A DNA stretch of 64,000 nt from Mitsuaria sp. WAJ17 (lineage in GTDB: Bacteria > Pseudomonadota > Gammaproteobacteria > Burkholderiales > Burkholderiaceae_C): NCBI RefSeq assembly GCF_014174515.1, contig NZ_JACJUG010000012.1:62001-126000 (forward strand). The letters are read 5' to 3'. Numbering within the stretch: position 1 is the stretch's first letter; each line of letters begins with the position of its first letter. Position numbers and translations under genes: made by a program. Under the pieces are notes generated by a model. That model ran no database searches and had not been told where the DNA came from. It worked only from the letters and a program-made list of their open reading frames with translations. Below are positions 8,003-17,741 of this stretch, piece after piece.

Positions 8003-9103
8003 ATGGCTGGCAGCACCTTCGGCGAACTTTTCCGTGTCACCAATTTCGGCGAAAGCCACGGCCCGGCCATCGGCTGCGTGATCGATGGCTGCCCGCCGGG
8101 GCTTGAACTCAGCGAGGCCGACATCCAGCCCGAGCTGGACCGCCGCCGCCCGGGCACCTCGCGCCACGTCACCCAGCGCAATGAGCCCGATGCCGTGCAG
8201 ATCCTCTCCGGCGTCTACGAGGGCCAGACCACCGGCGCACCCATCTGCCTGCTGATCCAGAACACCGATCAGCGCAGCAAGGACTACGGCAACATCCTGG
8301 ACACCTTCCGTCCGGGGCATGCCGACTACACCTACTGGCGCAAGTACGGCCTGCGCGACCCGCGCGGTGGCGGTCGTTCCTCCGCCCGCCTTACCGCCCC
8401 GATGGTGGGCGCCGGCGCCGTGGCCCGCAAATGGCTCAAGGCGCAGTACGGCACCGAGTTTCGTGGCCACATGACCCAGCTTGGCGAGCTGCCCATTGCC
8501 TTTGAGGGCTGGGAGCATGTGCCGAACAACCCCTTCTTCGCCGCCAACGCCAGCCAGATCGCCGAGCTGGAGGCCTATATGGACGCGCTGCGCAAGTCCG
8601 GCGACTCCGTCGGCGCGCGCATCGAGGTGCAGGCCACGGGCGTGCCCGTGGGCCTGGGCGAGCCGCTCTTCGACAAGCTGGACGCCGACATCGCCTTTGC
8701 GATGATGGGCATCAACGCCGTCAAGGGCGTGGAGATCGGCGACGGCTTCGGCGTCGTGCCCCAGCATGGCAGCGAGCATGGCGATGAACTCACCCCCGAA
8801 GGCTTCGCCAGCAACCATGCGGGCGGTGTGCTGGGGGGCATCTCCACCGGCCAGGACCTGCGCGTGTCCATCGCCATCAAGCCCACCAGCTCCATCCGTC
8901 TGCCCAAGGCCTCCATCGATCGTGCGGGCCAGGTGACCGAGGTGGTGACCCATGGCCGCCACGACCCCTGCGTCGGCATCCGCGCCACGCCCATCGCTGA
9001 GGCCATGCTGGCCCTGGTGCTGATGGATCACGCATTGCGCCATCGCGCGCAGTGCGGTGACGTCCGGCACCCCCTGGCGCCGATTCCGGCCCAGCGCGCT
9101 TGA
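8003..9103 (+). CDS. aroC: chorismate synthase
   Basis: 366 residues, the standard length. The signatures are [20 protein letters not shown] at the N-terminus, [14 protein letters not shown], the [16 protein letters not shown]-binding motif, [26 protein letters not shown] and the C-terminal [19 protein letters not shown]. The enzyme converts EPSP to chorismate with reduced FMN at the end of the shikimate pathway. The N-terminus matches other AroC proteins, so the start is secure although it has no Shine-Dalgarno motif and follows a hairpin with a T-run. Confidence 0.97.
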   Translation: MAGSTFGELFRVTNFGESHGPAIGCVIDGCPPGLELSEADIQPELDRRRPGTSRHVTQRNEPDAVQILSGVYEGQTTGAPICLLIQNTDQRSKDYGNILDTFRPGHADYTYWRKYGLRDPRGGGRSSARLTAPMVGAGAVARKWLKAQYGTEFRGHMTQLGELPIAFEGWEHVPNNPFFAANASQIAELEAYMDALRKSGDSVGARIEVQATGVPVGLGEPLFDKLDADIAFAMMGINAVKGVEIGDGFGVVPQHGSEHGDELTPEGFASNHAGGVLGGISTGQDLRVSIAIKPTSSIRLPKASIDRAGQVTEVVTHGRHDPCVGIRATPIAEAMLALVLMDHALRHRAQCGDVRHPLAPIPAQRA

Positions 9104-9108
9104 AGCCG

Positions 9109-9127
9109 GGCCGGAGTCAGTCCGGCC
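9109..9127 (+). terminator. possible terminator of aroC
   Basis: GGCCGGA/TCCGGCC, a 7-bp stem with a GTCAG loop, starts 5 bp after the aroC stop codon. The following tract (TTGCCTT) is only weakly T-rich. Confidence 0.35.
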
Positions 9128-9294
9128 TTGCCTTCCTGCAGTTCATCCCCAACTGCAGCAGCAAATCCCGACGGGCGACGCCCTGACCCCTCTTTTGTGC
9201 GCTTCGTCGCAGGCGCGCTGCAAGGCTCGTGCGCTCTTCCTAGACTGCGCCGCAGTTCGACACTCGCGGTAACCCTGCAGCAATGGAGAGACAC

Positions 9295-10524
9295 ATGGAC
9301 AAGAAGAAGCGCAATCGCTGGCTGGTGTGGGGAGGGGCGGCCGTCGTCGTCCTGAGTGCAGGCGCTGGCGCTGCCGTCTATGCCGGCAAGGCCGACAGCA
9401 AGGCTTCGGCCAGCAAGCAGGCGTCCAAGGATGCGGCCAAGGATGCGGCCAAGGACGGCAAGGACGACAAGAAGAAGGAAGCCACCCTGGAGTTCGCCTC
9501 CCGCGAGGTGACCAAGCCCCAGATGGCCACCATGCCCGGCAGCATCGAGTTCTCCGGCCCCCTGGTGGCGCCCAACACGGTGGTCGTGCGCAGCAAGGCC
9601 AGCGGCGTGCTGCTGAACCTGCACGTGGCCGAGGGCAGTCGCGTCCGCAATGGCCAGAGCCTGGGCGAACTGGACCTCGAAGAGCTGCGCTACCGCGTGG
9701 CCGAGCGCCGCGCCAGCCTGGAGGCCGCGCAGGCCCAGTTCCAGCAGGCTGAGCGCAGCTACAAGGCCAACGAGGATCTGGCCGCCAAGGCCTTCATCTC
9801 CAGCACCGCGCTGGACAACTTCCGCGCCAGCATGGAATCCGCCCGCGGCCAGTGGCTGGCCGCTAAGGCCCAGTTCGAGACGGCGCAGAGCAGCCTGCGC
9901 CTGGCCTCCCTGGTGGCGCCCATCAGCGGCGTCGTGGCCAAGCGCCATGCCGTGCCGGGCGAGAAGCTCAGCGCCGAGCAGCAGGTGCTCAGCATCGTGG
10001 ACCTGGGCAAGCTGGAGTTGGCCGGTCTGGTCGGCACACACGAGGTCGCCCGCCTGAAGCCCGGCATGGCCGTGGCCGTGAAAGTGGAGGGTGACGAGCA
10101 GCCCGTGCAGGCCCGCATCTCGCGCATTGCGCCGGCGGCCGAACCGGGCACGCGCAGCATCGGCGTGACCCTGGAGATCGCCAATGCCGAGGAGCGCTTC
10201 CGCGCCGGCCAGTACGCCGTCGCCCGCGTTGAGCTGCCGGACAACGCCCAGCGTCTGACCCTGCCGGCCACCGCCGTGATCAACGCCTCCGGCCAGGATC
10301 ATGTCTGGGTGCTGGAGAAGGGCACCCTGGTCCGCCGCGTGGTGACCACCGGCCGCCGGGATGCCCGCGAAGGCCGCATCGAGATCCTGCAAGGACTCAA
10401 GGCCGAGGACCAGGTGCTCGCCGCCCGCTTTGACAATCTGCGCGATGGCGCCGCGGCCAAGATCGTGGACGGCCGCGCGCCGCGCGTGGCCAGTGCCGCC
10501 GCCAGCGCCCCCGCGCTGCAATAA
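9295..10524 (+). CDS. RND efflux periplasmic adaptor (membrane fusion protein)
   Basis: 409 residues. The ATG at 9295 is preferred over an in-frame ATG at 9283 because GGAGAG lies 6 bases before it. An N-terminal membrane anchor (residues ~9-28, WLVWGGAAVVVLSAGAGAAVYA) is followed by a low-complexity Ala/Lys/Asp linker (residues ~30-60). Next come a biotinyl-lipoyl half (VRSKASGVLLNLHVAEGSRV), an alpha-helical hairpin (residues ~140-200), the second lipoyl half (SLVAPISGVVAKRHAVPGE) and beta-barrel and membrane-proximal domains. It would bridge the downstream inner-membrane pump to an outer-membrane factor; no such factor gene is nearby. Only 12 bp separate it from the pump gene. Confidence 0.93.
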   Translation: MDKKKRNRWLVWGGAAVVVLSAGAGAAVYAGKADSKASASKQASKDAAKDAAKDGKDDKKKEATLEFASREVTKPQMATMPGSIEFSGPLVAPNTVVVRSKASGVLLNLHVAEGSRVRNGQSLGELDLEELRYRVAERRASLEAAQAQFQQAERSYKANEDLAAKAFISSTALDNFRASMESARGQWLAAKAQFETAQSSLRLASLVAPISGVVAKRHAVPGEKLSAEQQVLSIVDLGKLELAGLVGTHEVARLKPGMAVAVKVEGDEQPVQARISRIAPAAEPGTRSIGVTLEIANAEERFRAGQYAVARVELPDNAQRLTLPATAVINASGQDHVWVLEKGTLVRRVVTTGRRDAREGRIEILQGLKAEDQVLAARFDNLRDGAAAKIVDGRAPRVASAAASAPALQ

Positions 10525-10536
10525 GGAGACCGCATC

Positions 10537-13500
10537 ATGTGGATGACCCGCGTCTCCATCCAGAACCCGGTCTTCGCGACCATGGTGATGGTGGCCCTGT
10601 GCGTGATGGGCCTGTTTGCCTATTCCAAGCTGGGCGTCGAGCCCATGCCTGACATCACCTTCCCCGGCGCGCAGATCGACGTCGCCTACCCCGGCGCCTC
10701 GCCCGAGGCCATCGAGCGCGAGATCCTGCGTCCGCTGGAGGAATCGCTCAACACCATCTCCGGTGTGGACACCATCCGCTCGCGGGCCTACGAAGGCCGC
10801 AGCCAGGTCTGGGTCATGTTCAACCTGAACGCTGACATGAACCGCGGCATGCAGGAGATCCGCGACCGTGTAGGCATGGTGCAGGCCGGCTTCCCGCGTG
10901 ACGTGAAGGCCCCCACCATCACCCGCTTCCAGGGGGACAATCAGCAGCCTGTCGTCGTGATGTCGCTGATGAGCGAGACCCGCTCGGCGCGCGAGCTCTC
11001 GATGATGGCCGAGCTGACCGTCTCCAAGCGCCTGACGCGCGTGGAGGGCGTGGCCCTGGTGGACATCGGCGGCATGGTCTCCCGCGAGGTGCGCGTGGAC
11101 CTGGACCCGCAGCGCCTGCGTGCCTACGGCGTGACGCCGGCCGAGGTGGCCACCGCCCTGCGCGAGGCCAATGCCGACCAGCCCGTGGGCCTGCTGTCCG
11201 ACAAGCTCAGCGACGCCATCCTGCGCGTCGAAGGCCGCGTCAAGGACCCCAAGGAGTTCGCCAAGATCGTCGTGGCCCGCCGCGGCAACCTGGTGCTCAC
11301 CCTGGGCGACCTGGGGACGCTGGTCGAGCGTGAGCGCGAGGCCACCACCATCGCCCGCATCAACGGCAAGCCCGCCGTCACCTTCAGCGTCTTCAAGCAG
11401 CAGGACGCCAACGTGGTCGCCACCGGCGAAGCCGTCAAGGAGGCGATGGAGGAGCTGCGCAAGACTCTGCCCAAAGATGTCGAGCTGCGCCTCATCAATG
11501 CCAACAGCGACTGGGTCAAGGGCTCGCTGGACGGCCTGCGCCACACCCTCATCGAGGGCGCGCTGCTGACCGTGGCCATCGTCTTCCTGTTCCTGCACAG
11601 CTGGCGCTCGACCATCATCACCGGCCTGACCCTGCCCATCGCGGTGATCTCCAGCTTCCTGGCCGTGCATGCCTTCGGCTTCACACTGAACTTCATGACG
11701 ATGATGGCGCTGTCGCTGTGCATCGGCCTGCTGATTGACGATGCCATCGTGGTGCGCGAGAACATCGTCCGCCACGTGGGCATGGGCAAGGACCATCACC
11801 AGGCGGCCTTCGATGGCACCAACGAGATCGGCGTGGCTGTGATGGCCACGACCTTCGCCATCTGCGCCGTGTTCGTGCCCGTGGCGTTCATGGGCGGCAT
11901 CATCGGCAAGTTCTTCCATCCCTTCGGCATCACCGTGGCGGTGGCCGTGCTCGTGTCGCTGTTCGTGAGCTTCACGCTGGACCCGATGATGTCCAGCATC
12001 TGGAAGGACCCGCCCAGCACCTGGCTGCGCAAGTTCTGGGGCCTGCGCCATCTGATCAACGGCACCGACCGCGTCATGGACGTGCTGCACGGTACTTATG
12101 AGCGCGTGATCCGCTGGGTCTTCAGCGGCCGCCGCTACCGCGTCTTCGTGCCGCCGGTGCCCGCCTATGGCCGCCCTTTTGACGAGCAGGGCCAGCGTGA
12201 CCGCAGTCAGAAGCGCCGCCTGCGCTTCGCCACCCTGACCCCGCGCGGCCTGGTGATGTGGGGCGGCTTCATGAGCTTCGTCATTGCCATCGTGCTGGCG
12301 GGTTTCGTGGGCAGCGAGTTCGTTCCCCAGACCGACCAGGGCTTCACCCAGCTGAGCCTGCGCATGCCCGTGGCGACCAGCCTGGAGCGCGGCGATGCCA
12401 AGGTGGCCCAGGTCGAGGAGATCCTCAAGGGCTATCCCGAGATCAAGACCGTGTCCACTGTCGTGGGCGCCTCTGGCGATGGCATGGCCACCGGCCGCAA
12501 TCAGGCCGTGTTGAACATCGCGCTGACCGACCGCAAGGAGCGCAAGCGCACGCAGAAGCAGATCGAGGACGCCATGCGCGAGGACCTCGCCCGCATCCCC
12601 GGCATCGAGCTGTCGGTGGGCTTTGACCGTCCCGTGTGGATCAACCTGCTGGGCAACGACGCCGAGCAGCTGACCAAGGCCGCCAACGAGCTGGCCGCCG
12701 CCATCCGCAAGGTGCCCGGCGCCGTCGATGTGGACACCACTGTCAAGCCCGGCCTCCCGGCCTTCGCCGTCAGGCTGAAGGAATCGGCCGTGCGCGAGCT
12801 GGGGCTCACCGCCCCGCAGCTGGCCTCGTCCCTGCGCGCCTACGTCAACGGCGAGATCGCGACCTACTGGACCACGCCGGACGGCAACCAGGTCGAGGTG
12901 CTGCTGCGCCTGCCGCAGTCGCAGCGGGAGCGCATCGACCAGATGCAGAAGCTGCCTGTGGCCTTTGCCAAGGACGGCAGCCCCATCAGCCTGGACCAGG
13001 TGGCCACCATCGAGCCGGTGTTCAACCCCGAGGTGATCCGCCGGGAGTCCCTGCAGCGCCGCGAGGCGGTGTATGCCGCGGTCAAGGGCCGCAGCGCGGG
13101 TGAGGTCAATGCCGACGTGCAGAAGATCGTCAAGAACATGCAGCTGCCCCCGGGCGTCAGCTTCAAGGTGGATGGCGCCGGCAAGCAGCAGGCCGAAGCC
13201 TTCAAGGGCTTGCTCTCGGCCATGGGCCTGGCGGTGATCTTCATCTACATCGTGCTGGCCAGCCAGTTCGGCAGCTTCATCCAGCCCATCGCCATCATGG
13301 CCTCGCTGCCTCTGGCCCTGATCGGGGTGATGCTGGCCCTGCTGTTCTGGGGCTCGACGCTCAACGTCTTCTCCATGATCGGCCTGGTGATGCTGATGGG
13401 CCTGGTGACCAAGAACGCCATTCTGCTGGTGGACTTCGCCAACCATGCGCGCAAGGCCGGTGCCACGGTCAGCGAGGCCCTGCTGGAGGCCGGCCTGATC

Positions 13501-13776
13501 CGCATGCGCCCCATCATCATGACCACGGCGGCAATGATCTTCGGCATGCTGCCCATGGCCATGGCGCTCAACGAAGGCAGCGAGCTGCAGGCGCCCATGG
13601 GCCGGGCCATCATCGGCGGGGTGATCACCTCCACGCTGCTGACCCTGGTGGTCGTGCCGGTGCTGTACTCCTACCTGGTTCGCGACAAGAAGCGCAAACC
13701 CGCGGCACAGGCCGAGGCCGGAGCTCCGCACGCCCCCGTGCTGAGCGGCAATGCCGGCGTCGTGCCCGCCAAGTGA
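10537..13776 (+). CDS. RND efflux transporter permease (HAE1-like)
   Basis: 1079 residues of an AcrB-type pump, with twelve predicted TM helices in two halves separated by large periplasmic loops. Visible are the N-terminal MWMTRVSIQNPVFATMVMVALCV helix, the TM4 motif GLLIDDAIVVRENIVRH with its Asp pair (proton relay), and the C-terminal GLVTKNAILLVDFANHA and RPIIMTTAAMIFGMLPMA helices. The stretch after TM6 (residues ~500-570) is longer than usual and Arg-rich (SGRRYRVFVPPVPAYGRPFD). Substrate class cannot be read with confidence; the sequence looks like the multidrug (HAE1) rather than heavy-metal (HME) branch. An operon with the adaptor is clear. Confidence 0.93.
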   Translation: MWMTRVSIQNPVFATMVMVALCVMGLFAYSKLGVEPMPDITFPGAQIDVAYPGASPEAIEREILRPLEESLNTISGVDTIRSRAYEGRSQVWVMFNLNADMNRGMQEIRDRVGMVQAGFPRDVKAPTITRFQGDNQQPVVVMSLMSETRSARELSMMAELTVSKRLTRVEGVALVDIGGMVSREVRVDLDPQRLRAYGVTPAEVATALREANADQPVGLLSDKLSDAILRVEGRVKDPKEFAKIVVARRGNLVLTLGDLGTLVEREREATTIARINGKPAVTFSVFKQQDANVVATGEAVKEAMEELRKTLPKDVELRLINANSDWVKGSLDGLRHTLIEGALLTVAIVFLFLHSWRSTIITGLTLPIAVISSFLAVHAFGFTLNFMTMMALSLCIGLLIDDAIVVRENIVRHVGMGKDHHQAAFDGTNEIGVAVMATTFAICAVFVPVAFMGGIIGKFFHPFGITVAVAVLVSLFVSFTLDPMMSSIWKDPPSTWLRKFWGLRHLINGTDRVMDVLHGTYERVIRWVFSGRRYRVFVPPVPAYGRPFDEQGQRDRSQKRRLRFATLTPRGLVMWGGFMSFVIAIVLAGFVGSEFVPQTDQGFTQLSLRMPVATSLERGDAKVAQVEEILKGYPEIKTVSTVVGASGDGMATGRNQAVLNIALTDRKERKRTQKQIEDAMREDLARIPGIELSVGFDRPVWINLLGNDAEQLTKAANELAAAIRKVPGAVDVDTTVKPGLPAFAVRLKESAVRELGLTAPQLASSLRAYVNGEIATYWTTPDGNQVEVLLRLPQSQRERIDQMQKLPVAFAKDGSPISLDQVATIEPVFNPEVIRRESLQRREAVYAAVKGRSAGEVNADVQKIVKNMQLPPGVSFKVDGAGKQQAEAFKGLLSAMGLAVIFIYIVLASQFGSFIQPIAIMASLPLALIGVMLALLFWGSTLNVFSMIGLVMLMGLVTKNAILLVDFANHARKAGATVSEALLEAGLIRMRPIIMTTAAMIFGMLPMAMALNEGSELQAPMGRAIIGGVITSTLLTLVVVPVLYSYLVRDKKRKPAAQAEAGAPHAPVLSGNAGVVPAK

Positions 13777-13808
13777 ACCTGCTATGAGCGTCAAGTAAGC
13801 GCGGGATC

Positions 13809-13829
13809 GGCGGGGCTCTTTGCCCCGCC
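13809..13829 (+). terminator. GC-rich hairpin downstream of the RND permease
   Basis: GGCGGGGC/GCCCCGCC is a perfect 8-bp stem with a TCTTT loop, 33 bp after the permease stop. It is followed at once by the stronger terminator at 13842-13870. Confidence 0.5.
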
Positions 13830-13841
13830 TGTCACCCTCCA

Positions 13842-13870
13842 GGCCGCAGGCACTGCCCGCGGCCTTTTTT
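13842..13870 (+). terminator. intrinsic terminator of the RND operon
   Basis: GGCCGC (13842-13847) pairs with GCGGCC (13859-13864) and runs directly into six T residues (13865-13870). This is a textbook rho-independent terminator. Confidence 0.8.
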
Positions 13871-14038
13871 CATGAGCCGCCGACCGGCGTGCCCTCCCGT
13901 GTGCGAACCGTGCACTGTTGCCGCGGCGGACGGATATTTGTCATCACGTCGTCGTCAGCTCCATGCAAGGCGGTGCAGACTTGCCTATCATCCGCGCCGC
14001 CTGTCTTCGGCCTGTCCCAGCCACGCCTTCTGTACACC

Positions 14039-14809
14039 ATGCGCGCCCTCGTCCTCGCCCTGACCCTCTGCAGCCTCGGCTGCGTACCGCGGGCATGGGC
14101 GCAGGGCCTGCCGCCGCCGGCCAGCGAGCCGTTGCGCCTGCTCACCGAGGACTTCCCGCCCGTCAACTTCCAGCAGGATGGGGTGGTCAAGGGGCTCTCC
14201 GTGGAGATCGTGCAGGAGATCGAGCGCCGCCTTGGCCTCAAGGACGAGATCACGCTGATGCCCTGGTCCCGCGCTCTGCGCGAGGTGCAGGGGCCGGGCC
14301 GGGTGGCCCTCTTCGCCATGGCGCGCACGCCGGCCCGCGAGAAGCTGTTCAAGTGGGTGGGCCCCATCGTCACCTTCTACAGCTCGCTCTATGCACCGGC
14401 TCGTGGCGGCCTGCGCCTGCGCTCCATGGAGGACGCCAAGCGGGCGGAGTCCGTGCTGGTCGTGAGGGACTGGTACACCTCGGAACAGCTGGCCACCATG
14501 GGCTTTAAGAACCTGGTCCCCGTGTCGGATCCGGTGACCGGCATCCGCATGCTGCTGGCCGGGCGGGCTACGCTCTTCGCCACCGAGCGGCTTTCCATGC
14601 CGCAGACGCTGGCGCAGGCGGGCATCCCGGAGGAGAGCCTGGAGATCGTCTACAGCTATGCCAGCTCCGAGGGCTACATCGCCTTCTCGCACGAGACGCC
14701 CGACAGCCTGGTCCAGCTTTGGAACGAGAAGCTGCGCGAGATGAAGCGCGACGGCAGCTTCCGCACCATCTACAAGCGCTGGCTGCCAAACGACGCGCCG
14801 CCGCTGTGA
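14039..14809 (+). CDS. periplasmic substrate-binding protein, amino-acid (SBP_bac_3) type
   Basis: 256 residues. A Sec signal peptide (MRALVLALTLCSLGCVPRAWAQ) is followed by the SBP_bac_3 fold: LRLLTEDFPPVNFQQDGVVKGLSVEIVQEIERRLG, ALREVQGPGRVALFAMARTPAREKLFKWVGP and a C-terminal FRTIYKRWL. The start at 14039 is the one that gives a clean signal peptide; the frame is open for 73 further codons upstream, across the RND terminator. No permease or ATPase gene is adjacent. It is therefore either an orphan binding protein or one of the many solitary family-3 proteins of Burkholderiales. Confidence 0.85.
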   Translation: MRALVLALTLCSLGCVPRAWAQGLPPPASEPLRLLTEDFPPVNFQQDGVVKGLSVEIVQEIERRLGLKDEITLMPWSRALREVQGPGRVALFAMARTPAREKLFKWVGPIVTFYSSLYAPARGGLRLRSMEDAKRAESVLVVRDWYTSEQLATMGFKNLVPVSDPVTGIRMLLAGRATLFATERLSMPQTLAQAGIPEESLEIVYSYASSEGYIAFSHETPDSLVQLWNEKLREMKRDGSFRTIYKRWLPNDAPPL

Positions 14810-14828
14810 GCGGCGAGACCGTGGCTGC

Positions 14829-15800
14829 CTAGGCCATGGCGAGGGCCATGCCTCGCAGGGCGGGCGACTCCTGGGCCGTGATCAGGTAGACCGGCATGCT
14901 CTGCAGCAGCGGCCGCATGCGGCCCTTGGCCAGGAAGCGCTCCATGAAGCCCGATGCCTGCAGCGCCTCAGCCATGCGCGGCAGCACACCGCCGCCCAGG
15001 TAGACACCGCCACGCGCTCCCAGGGTCAGCGCCAGGTTGCCTGCCACGGCGCCCAAGAAGCCGAAGAACAGGGTCAATGCTTCCACGCCCCACGCATCGG
15101 TCTGCGCCAGCGCGGCATCGGCCAGTTCGGGAGGCTGGGCGAAGCGCGGTGGCACGCCATCCAGCGCGCACAGGGCCTCGTAGGTCCAGACCAGGCCGGG
15201 CCCCGACAGCACGCGCTCGGCCGAGGCATGGCCGAAGCGCCGCTGCAACTGGCCCAGCACCTGCCACTCCCGTTCGGAGGCGGCACACAGGGAGGCATGG
15301 CCGCCTTCGCTCTCCAGCGCCCGCCATCCGCCACCGGGCTGGGGCAGCAGGCCCGAGACGCCCAGCCCCGTGCCCGGCCCGATCAGCGCGCGCGCCGCGT
15401 CGGGCAAGGCCGGGCCGCCGCCCAGGTGCAGCAGCTCGTCCTTGCGCAGGGTGGGCAGGGCCAGGGCCAGGGCGGAGAAATCGTTGTAGATGGCCAGCTT
15501 GTGCAGGCCCAGGGCCTGTCGCATCGCTTCGGTGGAGAAGGCCCAGTGGTTGTTGGTCATCTGGACCCAGTCGCCCGTGACCGGATTGGCCAGGCCCAGG
15601 GCCGCCTGCGCGGGGCGCTCGCGCCTGATGCGGTCCAGGTAGGCCTCGACCGCCTGCTGCAGCTGCGGGTAGTCCTGGCAGGGCAGTGTCTCCACGCACT
15701 CCAAGGGCGCCTGTGCGTGCGCCTGCCAGGCGAAGCGGGCATTGGTGCCGCCGATGTCGCCCACGAGTCGTGGGCGGGCACGGAGGGAGTCCTGCGTCAT
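14829..15800 (-). CDS. glk: glucokinase
   Basis: 323 residues of the bacterial Glk/ROK-unrelated glucokinase family. The ATP-phosphate motif GDIGGTNARFAWQ is at residues ~14-26, with LGLANPVTGDWVQMTNNHWAFS, the catalytic Asp in LAIYNDFSALALAL and IGPGTGLGVSGLL after that. It phosphorylates glucose to glucose 6-phosphate. It overlaps the ABC ATPase gene by 4 bp and is the last gene of the minus-strand porin-gtsABCD-glk block, so imported glucose is phosphorylated by a co-expressed kinase. Confidence 0.95.
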   Translation of the reverse strand: MTQDSLRARPRLVGDIGGTNARFAWQAHAQAPLECVETLPCQDYPQLQQAVEAYLDRIRRERPAQAALGLANPVTGDWVQMTNNHWAFSTEAMRQALGLHKLAIYNDFSALALALPTLRKDELLHLGGGPALPDAARALIGPGTGLGVSGLLPQPGGGWRALESEGGHASLCAASEREWQVLGQLQRRFGHASAERVLSGPGLVWTYEALCALDGVPPRFAQPPELADAALAQTDAWGVEALTLFFGFLGAVAGNLALTLGARGGVYLGGGVLPRMAEALQASGFMERFLAKGRMRPLLQSMPVYLITAQESPALRGMALAMA

Positions 15801-16861
15801 GCGATGCGCCTCTCATCCTGGCCCTGGAACAGATGGACGGCCTGGGGCGCCCACTGCAGATGGACCGTGTCGCCCACCTGGGCATGCAGCGCTCCCGGCA
15901 CGCGGCTGGTGAGGCGGCCCACGGCTGTCTCGACTGTGGCGTAGGTGTCGGGCCCGGTGGGCTCGATCATGTGAAGGCGGCCAGGGAGGCCCTCGCTCGA
16001 CAGGCGGACGTCTTCAGGCCGCAGGCCGTACAGCACATCCTGCCCAGACAGGGGCTGCAGCGCGAGGCGCTGAGCCTCCGACAGCGGCAGGGCCCGGCCC
16101 GCGGCCTGCGCCTGGCTGCCATCGAAGCGGGCGCCGACGAAGTTCATGGTCGGCGAGCCAATGAACTCGGCCACGAAGCGATTGGCCGGGCGGCTGTAGA
16201 TGTCCTCGGGCGTGCCGAACTGCTGGACCTGGCCATCCTTCATTACCGCGATGCGGTCCCCCAGGGTCATGGCCTCGACCTGGTCATGGGTGACGTAGAC
16301 CGTGGTGGTGCGGGTGCGCTGATGCAGCAGCTTGATCTCGGCGCGCATCTCCACGCGCAGCTTGGCATCGAGGTTGGACAGCGGCTCGTCAAAGAGGAAG
16401 AGCTTAGGGTCGCGCGCCAGTGCCCGGCCCATGGCCACGCGCTGGCGCTGGCCGCCGGACAGCTGCCCGGGCTTGCGCTGCAGCAGGTGCTCGATCTGCA
16501 GCATCTTCGCGACGCGGGCCACGGCGGCATCCCGCTCGACGCGCTTCATGCCGCGCATCTCCAGCGCGAAGGCGATGTTCTGGGCCACGTTCATGTTCGG
16601 GTAGAGCGCATAGCTCTGGAAGACCATGGCGATGTCGCGATCCTTGGAGGGCAGGTCGGTCACGTCGCGCTCGCCGATGTGGATGCGGCCCGTCGTGGGC
16701 TGCTCCAGCCCGGCGATCATGGCCAGCAGGGTGGATTTGCCGCAGCCCGAAGGGCCCACGAGGATGAGGAACTCACCGGCATCGATCTCCAGATCGATGC
16801 CCTTGAGGATCTCGACGCTGCCATAGCCCTTGCGAATCTGCTGGAGGTTCAGTGCACCCAT
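15797..16861 (-). CDS. gtsD: sugar ABC transporter ATP-binding subunit (GtsD/UgpC/MalK type)
   Basis: 354 residues. It has Walker A GPSGCGKST, the Q-loop FQSYALYPNMNVAQNIAFALEMR, signature LSGGQRQRVAMGRAL, Walker B LFLFDEPLSNLDAKLR and the switch His in YVTHDQVEAM. The C-terminal MalK-type OB/regulatory domain (residues ~240-354) is present. It energises import by the two permeases encoded just upstream in the same operon. The family name is inferred from linkage to a GtsA-like binding protein, two permeases and glk. Confidence 0.92.
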   Translation of the reverse strand: MGALNLQQIRKGYGSVEILKGIDLEIDAGEFLILVGPSGCGKSTLLAMIAGLEQPTTGRIHIGERDVTDLPSKDRDIAMVFQSYALYPNMNVAQNIAFALEMRGMKRVERDAAVARVAKMLQIEHLLQRKPGQLSGGQRQRVAMGRALARDPKLFLFDEPLSNLDAKLRVEMRAEIKLLHQRTRTTTVYVTHDQVEAMTLGDRIAVMKDGQVQQFGTPEDIYSRPANRFVAEFIGSPTMNFVGARFDGSQAQAAGRALPLSEAQRLALQPLSGQDVLYGLRPEDVRLSSEGLPGRLHMIEPTGPDTYATVETAVGRLTSRVPGALHAQVGDTVHLQWAPQAVHLFQGQDERRIA

Positions 16862-16865
16862 GGTG

Positions 16866-17741
16866 TCATCCTTTCACGGCGCCGGCGGTGAGACCGCGCA
16901 CGAAGTACTTGCCCGCCAGCACATAGACCAGCAGGGTGGGCGCGGCGGCGATAAGGGCCGCCGCCATGTCCACGTTGTATTCCTTGACCGAACTGGAGGT
17001 GTTGGCCAGGTTGTTGAGGCCCACGGTGATGGGCTTGGCGTCGGCGCCGGAGAACACCACGCCATAGAGGAAATCGTTCCAGATGGCCGTGAACTGCCAG
17101 ATCAGCGTCACCACGAGGATGGGGCCGGACAGCGGCAGCACGATGCGCCAGAAGATCTGCCAGAAGCCCGCGCCATCGAGCATGGCGGCCTTCACCAGCT
17201 CATCCGGCAGGCCCGCGTAGTAGTTGCGGAAGAACAGCGTGGTGGAGGGCAGGCCCGCCAGCACGTGCACCAGCACCAGGCCCGCCAGTGAGTTGGCCAG
17301 GCCCAGCTGCCCCAGCACCTGGCTCATGGGCAGCAAGACCACCTGCATGGGCATGAAGACGCCGAAGAGCATCAGGGCGAAGATCAGCTCGCTGCCGCGG
17401 AAGCGCCACTTGGTCAGCACATAGCCGTTGATGGCACCCAGGGCCGTGGAGATGATCACCGCGGGCACCACCATGGCGACCGAATTCATGAAGAAGGGCT
17501 TGAGGCCGTTGCAGTCCGTGCCCGTGCAGGCGCTGGACCAGGCCTTGGCCCAGGCGCCCAGGTCCGGCGCCGAGGGGATGGACAGCAGGCTGCCCTGGCG
17601 CAGTTCCTCCATGCTCTTGAGCGAGGTGCTCACCATCACGTAGAGCGGGGTCAGGTAGAACAGGGCCAGCAGGCCCAGAGCCGCGAAGAGCGCCAGGCGC
17701 GCCAGGCTCAGGCGTGGCGAGACCGTCAGGGTGGAGCTCAT
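16866..17741 (-). CDS. gtsC: sugar ABC transporter permease (MalG/GtsC type)
   Basis: 291 residues, with a start at 17741 overlapping the upstream permease gene by 4 bp. Six TM helices are predicted. The permease EAA loop reads NYYAGLPDELVKAAMLDGAGFWQIFWRIVLPLSGP. The external loop carries SSACTGTDCNGLKPFFMNS, a cysteine-containing insert also seen in GtsC proteins of pseudomonads (from memory of the family). The gene ends four bases before gtsD starts. Confidence 0.92.
   Translation of the reverse strand: MSSTLTVSPRLSLARLALFAALGLLALFYLTPLYVMVSTSLKSMEELRQGSLLSIPSAPDLGAWAKAWSSACTGTDCNGLKPFFMNSVAMVVPAVIISTALGAINGYVLTKWRFRGSELIFALMLFGVFMPMQVVLLPMSQVLGQLGLANSLAGLVLVHVLAGLPSTTLFFRNYYAGLPDELVKAAMLDGAGFWQIFWRIVLPLSGPILVVTLIWQFTAIWNDFLYGVVFSGADAKPITVGLNNLANTSSSVKEYNVDMAAALIAAAPTLLVYVLAGKYFVRGLTAGAVKG

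Noticed and set aside
9028..13794. A 1588-codon open frame on the minus strand across the RND genes
   Set aside because: It is antisense to two well-supported RND genes, has His/Gln/Gly-rich low-complexity translation and no domain. It arises from the GC-biased third codon positions of the real genes.
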